A stretch of DNA of 64,000 bases from the NCBI GenBank assembly GCA_916613615.1, contig OU744731.1, forward strand, positions 12,282,726-12,346,725, given 5' to 3'. The DNA comes from Steromphala cineraria. Lineage: Eukaryota > Mollusca > Gastropoda > Trochida > Trochidae. Both the position numbers and the translations under genes were made by a program. The notes under the pieces were generated by a model. The model saw nothing but the letters and a program-made list of their open reading frames with translations, did not search any database and had not been told where the DNA came from. Below, one piece after another: positions 1 to 11,100 of the stretch. Positions within the stretch are counted from its first letter, which is position 1. Each line of letters opens with the position of its first letter.

Positions 1-276
1 CCCTGTCTCGGGGTATATTATCTGAAGCAGTTGTAAAATCCTACAATTGATCCACTGATATCCACTAAAGTTTCAATATCTTTTCAGCTAATATTTCTCA
101 TTCTATGTCTATAACCCTTTCAACCGAAGAAGCCTGGCAAACATACAAGTTGGATATCATGTCTATAGGGTTTTAAATATTTCTGATTTCTCAATATTCT
201 GTTTCGGCGATATCTAAAAAATAAAGGAAAACAATATTCTTAATTATCTTCACCCATTTAACTATTATGATTGCAG

Positions 277-426
277 TACCGAGAGGAGCGGTTCCGTGCG
301 ACGAGTGAGAGCACCAACCAGAGAGTTCTATGGTGGTCCATCGCTCAGACTCTTATACTTCTCGTCACCGGCTTCTGGCAGATGAGGCATTTAAAGAGTT
401 TCTTCGAGGCAAAGAAGTTGGTCTAA
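277..426 (+). CDS. TMED9-like: TMED4/TMED9-like p24 cargo receptor, last coding exon (partial)
   Basis: The exon opens after a TTGCAG acceptor ending at 276 and encodes 49 residues up to TAA at 424-426. It begins [20 protein letters not shown], continues as a single hydrophobic membrane segment, and ends in [12 protein letters not shown]. This matches the C terminus of p24-alpha proteins (TMED4/TMED9), type I membrane proteins that cycle between ER and Golgi as cargo receptors. The FF pair (COPII) and the terminal KKLV dilysine (COPI retrieval) are both present. The lumenal GOLD domain and coiled coil must lie in exons to the left of the window; bases 1-276 are intron. TMED4 versus TMED9 cannot be decided from this exon. 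Confidence 0.93.
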   Translation, partial: YREERFRATSESTNQRVLWWSIAQTLILLVTGFWQMRHLKSFFEAKKLV

Positions 427-2385
427 TTGATAACACTCATGGACACAGTTGCTGATAGGAGGCTTACGTTAACTAAACTATTGATAGAAAATGATTAAAT
501 ATATGACTTGGAAATCTCGATCCTTAAATTAAGCTTTTTAATCATGACATGATTATTTTTTTCAAAAATGAGGGTATTTTCTGTTAAGATTAAATGTTTA
601 TGTTTACTGTTATTAGGTTCATCAAAGAGGGTTTGTCTTAATCACTGCCAATATCAAGTCATTGTGTTTGTATATTAAAGAGCTCTATATCACTGTTATG
701 AAATATATATTCAGGATCAAAAGAGTCGCATGCCTTAAAATATAACCTGCAGGAATGTTTTTGGGTTGCAATAATTTTACCAGCCAAATATTAAGAGTGC
801 AGGGAATTGTTGGGAAATAATACTTTGCAAAGAGGTTATTGAGAATCTTTGATTCATGTGAACACCAAAATTCATGTCAATTATTAACTAACATCAAATT
901 GAATTGCACTTAAAACCAAGACTTAGCAAGTATTTCATCCAGCATGAAAGTAAATTTGTGTTTTTTCAACAATCATTGCCAGCAACTGTGTCCACCCCAA
1001 CATTCATGTATGAGAGTTGAGTGAGAGCAAGCGTGAGTGAAAGTTTCATCCCATGATGAGAAGCTGTGAGAGAGAGGTGTGACTATTTTCTGAAGTAATC
1101 CAGTAATATGCACTCTTTTATTTAAGTCTATGCTGTACAGTTGATGTTGGATCTTTTAAGACTTAGATATTCAGCCTTGCTCATACTTTGCATTGTTGGA
1201 AATAGATTCTTGAACACCCTTGGTTTTCCTAGGGAGGATAAGCTATGATTGTCCTTGTTGATTATAGTGATAAGGGCTGATAGTTGGTCATGATTTGTCC
1301 CATGCGACTGTATGGGATAAAATGAGAGATTAAAAATTAAGCAAGCCATGCCATTTTGAAAAATATATATATGATTTTACCATCTTCAAGTCATAGTATC
1401 AAAATTGTCATTTATTTTTCACATGACAGATGCTTATTCTACCACCAAAGTGCTTGAAAAAGAAATGAAGAATATTCTTGACAATGTTTGCAAGTGCCAG
1501 CCTTTTACACACTGCTATGGACTCAATTTCAATTATGGTCTAAAGCCTTGCAAGATAGTCGATTGTGTTACTTGTATGTGAGTAAATTTCCTCTCCAACA
1601 TTGTGAAGTATGGGCAGGATAGAGTAATCCTATAGTTGATATTCCTGTGTGGTGTGTGTATTGTAACTGCTTCCTAACTTTAATGATACAAGAACTGATA
1701 TTGCATGAAGTGTTTAAGATTCCTACTCGTTTGTTAAGTAAATTGCCTATTTCATGTTTGAAGAAGAATGTTGATGGTTGGTTGAGGCTGGCTGCACTTT
1801 ACTGGGTAAAAGTATGAGGAAATTTGTATGTCATATTCTTAAAAGGACAATTCTATCGGGCTGTAACATATTGTTAATTGCACATTTCTGGTAGTTAAAT
1901 GATTTGTGTTTAATTTAAGATGTGAAAATTTTGCAAAAGCTTTTGTTTTCTTTTTCTAAGATTACTGAAAGGTGATGTTATGTCTGTGTACATATCTCAT
2001 TGCAAGGATTATTTTTCTCGTGATTACTGAACATATTTTAGATATGTTATCAGACCTGCTATATTATGTAGACAAAGATGTGTTTGATGGATTTTCTCAG
2101 TAAAATGCAGTCTAGCCGTGGTATACTTGTACATACTGGTGTCTGGAATGTTTCTATCACAGTTATAACAAAATAAGTTGTAAGTTATATCAAGAAGTCT
2201 GATAATTATATCAACAATACATGTATATAAACAATCTAATGTCAATCTAAACTTCTTTGTCTACAATTGTTCCATTTGCTTTTGAAATATTGCTAACTTA
2301 TTAAATTCTTTCTTTTCTATTAGCCATAAGGAATTTGGATGTAATTAACTTGGTAAAATAAATTTATTTGTTTTATATACAGTGT
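427..2385 (+). other. TMED-like 3' untranslated region (extent inferred)
   Basis: No coding potential is recognised after the TMED stop codon. The best poly(A) signal is AATAAA at 2357-2362, followed by a GT-rich stretch, giving a 3' UTR of about 1.95 kb. Earlier ATTAAA-type motifs (near 495, 590 and 676) could give shorter transcripts. The end is inferred from motifs only. Confidence 0.5.
2357..2362 (+). terminator. Candidate poly(A) signal of TMED-like gene
   Basis: AATAAA followed within 30 bases by a TG/T-rich downstream element. It is the first canonical hexamer with a good downstream element after the stop. Confidence 0.5.
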
Positions 2386-4158
2386 GATTGTTTTGCTTTA
2401 TTTATGAGATAGTACTTATTTGAGGTGAATTGGTGTCATAAACTTTGACATGAACACAACTAAGGATGGGTATCATTCCTCATTTCTGTATTGCAATATA
2501 TTGATCATCATTGCTCAGCTATGAGACGTTTATGAAAGGGATATTTGTTCAATCACTGTTAATGAACTGTTTACATATTTGAGCTGTTTTCACAACACAA
2601 CTTCACACTTTGTAGAGAACTCGGTGGGTTTTTTTGCAATTTTAAATAGAAATACAGTAGAACACGGATATAGCGAACACTCGGATATAGCGAACAAATG
2701 TTCAAGTCCCGCCACTATATAATATCATTTAAATTATATGCGTATAGCGAACACCGGATATAGCGAATTAAATTCTATGGTCCCTTGGAGTTCATTATAT
2801 CCGAGTTCTACTGTAGCTCTTTTTAAAAAAATTATATATTAGATATTTTCAGAATTGCGTACTGATTAGAATCCCTTTCCTGTATTGCAATATACGGATA
2901 TATCAATAATACCACACATCCTTAAAGACAACTGCTTATCAGAAATTTGTATATTACAAATGGTTAAAATTTACTTTTAGAAAATGGCCCATCATTTTTG
3001 TGAAAGTTGGCTTTCACCCACAACCCAAAATATATACAACAGTTAATAATACATCACATACACTCAACAGATATATCAAGGATCGCCCTGATATTCAAAA
3101 TTTAAAAATCCTTTGGTCTAATGAATATCTTTATAATGCAAATCAGGGTTGTTCTTAAATTATGATTAGTTTAGGGAGTTGGCGTTTTACTCTGCTTGGG
3201 CTATATTCATTCAGTAGCAGCATTTGATGAGGTTTTTTTACTAGTACGAATATATGAATAGGATTTGATTGGGATGTAAGTTGGGAGTGTCATTTGCAGT
3301 TTGGTAGTTGGCAAGTGGTTGGGTTGGCAATGTTTGTGCAATGCCGTTACATGACAACACAATGGTAACAATAGCTTCACCACTTGTGCCTTCTATTAAA
3401 AAAATATGGTCTAAAAGTTTTTATTGTGAACATGGCTTCATCATCCCCTTATTGAGGCTACTGTTTAATTAGTAACTTCATTATACTGGCATGCTACAAT
3501 GCATAAGGTCCTTAATCAAAGTTTGTTTGATTGTTTTATTTGTCCATTTGCTCAATGGGTTTTATTATTGCTTATTTATTATTTTGTTTTATTATATGCA
3601 AAAAGTAGTAAAATGTGAAGGGACCTATTAAATTTTGTAACCTGTGACACATTTAACTTCCTTTGAACAAGCCTGTTTTGAATAAAGGTTTATTCGGAGG
3701 TGTATGCTTAAAACGTCTCGATGATAATACCAAAGGTACAGACAGAACCGTAAATTTCTTTGTTAATGGTCGAGGTTAAATTTTCATTGGTCATTTCATA
3801 CAGTTGATATGCAATGTTGTGTTCCTTTAATCAGTGTTTTTTAATGAACAATCTTTGAGGGCAGGCATGACACCATGTATCCTTAAAACCCACCAATAGA
3901 CAATGTTGGTTGTAATCTCTATGATAGTCTTCATTGTGTCAGAAAGCGACTAAATATTACATATATTTTTGTAAGATCAGAGACTATTCAGAACATTTAG
4001 CTGTTTCTAGGTAAATTTCCATGATGTGTTTACGTTGCCATGGACAGTTCGTCAGTGCCGATGCTTTTCAAGATGTTTTGCTGTCTTTTCATCTTTGCCA
4101 TAAGTTGTCGACTTTGCATATACACATAGAAAATCACACAAACACAACATACGCTAAT
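2386..4158. other. Intergenic spacer between convergent genes
   Basis: Lies between the inferred 3' ends of the TMED-like gene (+) and light chain gene A (-). Apart from the MITE at 2655-2813 it is AT-rich with no recognised gene or RNA. Confidence 0.55.
2655..2813. mobile_element. MITE with pogo/Tigger-like termini, TA target site
   Basis: The 159-bp element starts CAGTAGAACACGGATATAG and ends with the inverted form TATATCCGAGTTCTACTG. It is flanked by TA on both sides (2653-2654 and 2814-2815). Internal copies of GGATATAGCGAACA repeat the terminus. Ends of the CAGTAGAAC..GGATATA type with a TA duplication are typical of Tc1/mariner-pogo (Tigger) non-autonomous elements. No coding capacity. 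Confidence 0.8.
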
Positions 4159-4159
4159 A

Positions 4160-5110
4160 TGACCCTGTGCACAGAGCTTTTATTAAATAAATAGGACACA
4201 AAAACATTCCACATCGGGTTAAATCATGCAAAAGAGACACCATCCATGTCCGTTTGGTTGTGGGTTCAGGGTAGAGACGGGGGCCGCATCCCCGCTTTAC
4301 CTTGAAGACAACCTGTTGCATTCAATGACTGATGCAAGAGGCTTCAGATAATTACAGTGAGATACATCGACAGGTCCGACTTGTAACAATTATACACATT
4401 TTAACAGCATATATATGACCTGGGTTTGATTCAGAGAAATCCGTATGGCCACCCCAACATGAAATGTTCACGCAGATTGCCTTGATGAAAGATATCCGGC
4501 TGAGAGTCTAGAGTCTACAGTATCAGAGAGTGAGATAGACAGATCGGGGCAGTGGACGAGAAGCGACCGGGCCAACAGATTTATAGACCTGGAGACACGG
4601 CATCGACAATCTACCGAGGGTCTGCACACGATCTACGGTGGACAGACCAAGGGAGAAAGTCGGGCCCGAATCCGAAGTCAGGTAGCTGTTTCTGAAGGCA
4701 TCTATTAGCACCAAATTGGGCAGGTGGTACGCGCCCTATACGGTGCCCTTTTTGAATCGTAGTGAAGTGACTTTGGAGCGCTGCTTTTCACAGACCGGGA
4801 GTAACGATGGTATTCCCTGCCCGTCATTGGTTTATTATCATCCAATCAGAAAATGGAATGCTGTACACTCTTTGGCCCGAGAGCTTCCGGTGAAAGATTT
4901 TCAGTTTTCAGTCTAAGAGTTCGTCTGCTAATATATCCTAGTCCTCTTTGCCTGAGACCCCGTGTGTGTTGGATGCTGACGACTTCGCCGACGACCGATG
5001 GTTGTGGTAAATGCCCAAGGGAGGACTATCACAGAAGGTCCTCGGGTGGAGAAGAGAGAGGTCAAAGGCCAAGAGGTGAGGTTGAAGGTGAGACTAGAGA
5101 AGAGAGGTGT
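4160..5110 (-). other. Gene A 3' untranslated region
   Basis: Follows the TAG stop at 5113-5111 on the minus strand and runs to a poly(A) signal (TTTATT on the + strand at 4179-4184). The part next to the stop (5000-5110) is purine-rich on the + strand, hence pyrimidine-rich in the transcript. The sequence just after the hexamer (GTGCACAG) resembles that after the gene B hexamer, suggesting a retained processing signal. Confidence 0.6.
4179..4184 (-). terminator. Poly(A) signal of light chain gene A
   Basis: AATAAA on the minus strand (TTTATT on +), followed by CTCTGTGCACAGGG. It lies about 0.93 kb after the stop. Confidence 0.6.
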
Positions 5111-8100
5111 CTAAGCCGCCATCTCCTCCTCGTCCTGTTTACCCTTGATCTTGTTCACAAACTCTGTGTAGTCGAACATGCCTTTCTCGATAGGTGCCTC
5201 TTTCCATGTCTGCTTGATCTGTGGACAGACAACAACGACATATCAAAGAGGTTGTAGGTACATTCAAATAGCACTTGCTCGATGATCTAAGTTAGTGTGG
5301 ACATATCTGTTTTGATGTGCTCAGAAGGGTTGTCTCCGCCTAATGAGAATTGGAGTCGGGGAAATATCACGATTTGGTATACCTGTAATCTGTGACAGAA
5401 AGGGTTCTGTTTACGTGATTTAATTTTGGAATTGCTTAGGGACGTCGAAATGTCATTATGAGTGAGATATGATATAATTGATAAGCTTGCTCTTAATGAT
5501 CAGGAGAATTTTGGAGGTAATATCATTACTGTTGTTAAGCATTGATTCTCACTGATTCTGTGTCTTTCCATCAGGAACACTTTAAAGGGGCAGTAGCACG
5601 TTTTTTGATAATTTTATTTTTCAAATATTTCACTTAAATTTGTAAGTTAATGCTAAATGTATTATATTGACAGTGTCAACAATCTTATTACACTAGCCAA
5701 TCATCCATAGTCAGAGGACAAAGTATGTGGATTCCTATCAAATCCACTGGCGGCCATTTTTTTGTGAACACCTTTAATTCATTTTGTGTGAGAAAAAGGA
5801 ATCGCATGGCTAAACTTTACGTTATATATTTGAATTATTACTTCTTCATTTAGTTAAAATACATTATCTTTGAATTGGAACCGTTTATTTTCATTTTCCT
5901 GACATCACCTTATATTCCCCCCAAAAACGTGCTACTGCCCCTTTAAAGAACAGACATTATCAATAATGATCAAAAGCCAATCTTATACCATAATAGTTGT
6001 GATATGTCTTTTAGCATTGTCACAAACAGAAGCTGGATAATTTAAAAAAAGACGCCATCAAGAGGCTCAAGAATATATATAAAGGTAACATGATGATAAG
6101 TTAGAGTAACCTTACAAGGTAGAATCTTTGATCGATAGGATCTATTTAAGATAGGACATTTTGGCGTTTCGGAAAACATTGAAACACGTATTTAACAATA
6201 AAGAACGGCAATGATAACACTATATCAACTAGCATCGTCAATAAAGTCATGTACTTTTTAGGATAAAAAGAGTCAAATACTCACTTCTTCCGCTGTGAAG
6301 TTATCACCCATATTTTGTAATAAATCCTTGACGCTGAAAGTGAAAAAAATAGTATTATGATTGGCCAATTCGAATAGACCTCAAATCAGATATGATATAG
6401 GTGTTTAAAAAGTCTTGTTTCATTGTTTATTGCATATCTACTTTCAGTAACGAATACCGACTGTCTAGACTATCTAAACACACCCTCGGTCACCAATATG
6501 TTATTGAATGTAGGGCTTGTGCATAACTTGAATCTTTATCTGTTACAACTGTCCTGTATCTGATGAATTTACAAAACAAAGGTCATGCGAATTAGATAAT
6601 ATTTTCACGTTTATTAGTCTTATAAAATTCGAAAATCTTCAGAGGAATACAAGTCATTCGTTTTCCGACCCATATCTTTCTTTTAAACGCAATGATTTGA
6701 CTACTCCACTAATGAATAAGTTTTGCCTGCATATAGCTTGTTACAGAACATTTACCTATACGAACTCTCGTCAGACCATGTAGGGAGAAAACTACCGAAT
6801 GAGTCGGTATCAAAGAGAGATATAATGAAAAGTCGATTCGTTCGATTAGACGTTCTCGTAATATACATCCACTTTGATCCTTATATTTGAACTTCAGCTC
6901 AACAAATTAGGTAGATGAATTCCTGACATATTATCTGATGTGATTTTATAACTAAGGAGAAAATGTTTTCTCGTATATACTCACTATGCTTCTGGGAGTT
7001 TTCCTTTGCCAAACTCGTCAAACATAGAGAATGCATTCATGATTGTGCTTTCAGGGTCTGTACCTGTTGACAGAGTACAGGAACAAAGTTAGAATTTGGT
7101 TATGTATTGCAGTCTCAAGATAAAACATTAAATCACAAATTCTTATATTAATAACCAGCACCCCAAGGTATATTGGTGACTTACGTTGATATTAAAAAAC
7201 TAGTTCTTTCGTCTTTACCATGTATGCAGTTTATTGATTGGGACAAATTTCATATGAGAATGAACATAAAAGTCCAAATGTAAAAGGCAGTTGTACCAAG
7301 AGTTTGTCAACACAATCTTTGATATGTATCATGGCTTTTACATCAGAACAGAAAGATTGTCAGATGAAGAGGGGTGTATTCGAGGTTAGATGTTATCAAC
7401 AGTAGAAGTGACTTCACCATCGTTATTCAGAATATCTGTCATTTTCTTACCACTCAATTTTTCACCGAACAAGTTTAAGAACATAGTGAAGTTAAGAGGA
7501 CCGGGAGCTTCTGCCAACATTTCTTTGAGCTCAGAGTCGGGCGGTATCCTGCCTGTAAACATATGATAGTTCTAACATCACAGGTCTGTAAGGGTAGTTT
7601 CATTACAACAAAATTACATATCATACGGTTTACCTTATGATCATTTCTCTTATCAGGACCATAGCAGCTCATTTACATAAAAACGCATGTAGGATATGCT
7701 TCTGAAGCTCTAGCTAAGGAAAACTACATATTTCATTATAGAAAACGCAAAGCACTATCATTTTAAGAATTGTAACCTCTCCAATCCATCATTGAGCTTA
7801 AAAAACAAAACCTCTGAACTTCTGACGAGGTTTTTTTAAATCCTCAAAAAACGCTCATGCCATCTTATACAAGACGTTCTTCCTCGATCCTAATTTATCT
7901 GAAATTGTTGCCGTGGGACTATTTGCAAAACGTTAAGCTACTTTAGAACCAAATTTACTGTAAATCACACGTCAATTTCTTTTTCAAAACACTAAGGTTA
8001 TAAGAATGATAGAGCTTTCTATTTAGAGAATCCTACCAAGGACCATCAAGGTTTTATATTGATATTTGGTGTACAATCGTTGTAATGAATTCCTAATTAT

Positions 8101-11100
8101 GAGTCTACCACATTACAAGAAAGCCTATAAATAACTCATTTGGAGATACAGATGGTTTCTCTGATCCTTACTACGTAGTTCATAGTATTACCAACGATAT
8201 TGTACTTACCAAAATTTCCGTACATATCTTTAAGATCTTCAATATCGATGATACCGTCTCTGTTTTGGTCAATCATTGTGAATGCCTATAATAACAACAA
8301 TATATTGTTAATACATTATTATCACCAATTTTCAATCATAATGCATCATATGGTATCAAAATTTATAATAATTAAATTTGTAAAATATCAAATCTTATGG
8401 AACAATATTTAATACATCTTTTTAATCCATTTTTAAATGAGTGATCAATTGTATCATAGTATTTAAAAAGTATTTTGCATTTGATGATAAAATATTAGGA
8501 AAGATAGATAATGTACAAGTGTTATAAGTTGAAAAAGGAATCATGTAAGTATTCATAAATAGTATTGTTAAAAAGATAAGATAGAGAGAAGTTTTGTAAG
8601 TCTGGTCAACTGAAGATAGAAGTGCATATGAGGTTAGTTCTTGACGGCAGTAGAAAGTAAAGCACCATCTTGAAGTCGCTGTTTTCTTCGTAGATTTTTG
8701 CAGCATCTTTTATCTCGGTGTTTTTCTCCCGTATGATCTTTTCTTTTGAATCCGATATGTATTCTTCTTGAAACAGTCTAAGTAAACCTAGCCTCAATAT
8801 TATCCGTCAACTCCTATAATGAGTCCAGAAAGGCCTAGTAGAGGGTAGACTAACGTTTCGTCTCAAAAAAATCTTTTTCAATATTGACAATATTTTTAAA
8901 CAAATCACGTACTATAAGAAAATGGAACCCCGAAGATCCTTTAACTAAGTAGAGGGTAGTGTCAGCACACGTATCGAATTATCAGAACTCATCTTACCAA
9001 GCCACAATAGTCTGCCTTCGCACGTGTAACGTTGGAGGGTCATAGGTCGCAGAAAGGTCGGCTGACGCGACCCTCTACTAGACCTTTCTAGACTCAATAT
9101 CAGAGTGAACGGGTAATATTGAGACTAGGTTAACTTAGACTGTTCTTGAAAGGAACTTCTAAGAGAACTCGTGTTTTCAACTTTACAAATCCGTATCACA
9201 TTCATTATGTTTCCGTTAGTATATCAAGTTTTTACTTCTTTATTAAAGGATGACAAGCACCACTGAGTATCATATGTTTTAAATTTGACTATTCGTCATA
9301 CCTTTCTTGCAAAATTGTCAGTTTGTTTTCCATCATTTTTTTAATAGTATAAAAGTTTTATGTTACAATGCGATAGTATTAGACGTCGATAAATAGTTAG
9401 ATCGAGCCAACAAGTATTGATATAAGAAACGCTCTGAATGACGAATTGTCATTGATATTGGCATGACGACACAAATCAGTTTAAAGAAGTAGATCAGATT
9501 AAGATTACTGACAGTCGAAGAGGCTTCTTTGTTCAAGAATTATCAATTTGATATAAACATTCCAGGGATTTAACTGAGGTTAATTGAATAACATGTTGAG
9601 GTTGTGGAAAGCTGTTAAATGAGGCCACGTCATATCTTTGTAAAGATAGAAGGTTTCCATTTTAGTAGACATGCTCATTATTTATCATTTGGAATGACGA
9701 TAGAGGTAATTGATTTGTGTGAAAATGTTGTCAGGTTAATTTTTATTCTAAATTAACCTTTTTTGTGTTTCCGATATTGAGGTAAGGTAATATCGAACAT
9801 TGAAATATGCTTTAAAGAACTCTTGAAGTTGAAATGGGTTTTCGAATTTGAGTTGCCAAAATGTATTTCGATAATAATCCACATAACCCATGCAAAGTTT
9901 GCGAAGAATTGTTAGTTACATGAGTAGAACGAAAGAGTTCAGGTTAATTTGTTATTTTTCAAGTCATGCGGCATAGTACTTCAATGTCACCGGATATGAC
10001 GTCATGAATGACGTCATAGACTGGTCTGACGCCACACCTCTTTGAACTCTTGCACCTGGCTCTGACGAAACATCGCAAATACGTTGGATGTTGCACGCTG
10101 AGCGCGCTTGGGCTCATCTTTTTTACTCTTAATTGCCTGCAAATAAGAAAATGCCACGTCATAAGAGTGTGTTTAGTCCTTGGTAACCAAGGGCGACAAC
10201 CCTACCTCTTTCATTTCCTGCATTGTTTTCTTAGAAATTTTTGCAAACACGTTGGAGGCTTGCCTCTCAGCCCGGCCCTTCTTTCCCTGTGGGAGGAACA
10301 AAAGTAGAGGATTAATCAGAGAAAACTGAAACAGGATTTGAAAATGCCACTACTTTTACTTTATGAAAATTTTTGGAAGAAAAAAAGCGCTGTCTTCAGA
10401 TGATAAACAGAATTGCATTACTCTGCTTGATTTGAAAATTAGAAAATATGTAGTCTATAAAACAGAAAGAAGATAACATAATTTTAATTTAAAGTTATTG
10501 TTGAATTATTGAAAGACGTTACGAGTGTTTTAGCTTTGAAAATATATTGTCTTCAATTATAGGTAAGAATAACCAACATGAACAGTGCTAAAGTGACTAC
10601 CACATCACATTCACAGATGCATTCACGGACATTGCTTTACTAAACGACTGCTAGCAAGTGGCATTTTCAAATGTTGTATCAAATGTATTGTATGTTCCAC
10701 GTATGCCACGTACCATGTGCTCTTAACCGTACTCTAGCCTAGAAGCGAGAAAAGTAATGTTTTCTTAAGATATTTAGTGAAAGGCATGTGTGCCATATGG
10801 TACCGTACAACAGGGGAAATATATATGATATCGTGTGAAATTTACAAGGGTTTATTTCATCATTTAGATAACGGTTGAGTTTAGAAACTTGTCCGTCTTC
10901 TATTATGAACTGTTATGTATATGTCAACCACAATGACGTACCAGCATCATAAGTACCTGTCGTGAATTCAAACTGTATAGTAACTGTCCAGAAATTGCCT
11001 CCCTTTGAACATTCGAGGGAACGTTTGGGACATTGTATGGACGCTTCTTTTTGAGAGCATGAGGGAAGACTTTTTACGCTCATAGTTTTCTCTACTGTTT

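Noticed and set aside
4716..5257. Overlapping + strand open frames of 66 and 134 codons
   Set aside because: They lie in the 3' UTR and antisense to the last coding exon of light chain gene A, and have no recognisable domain.
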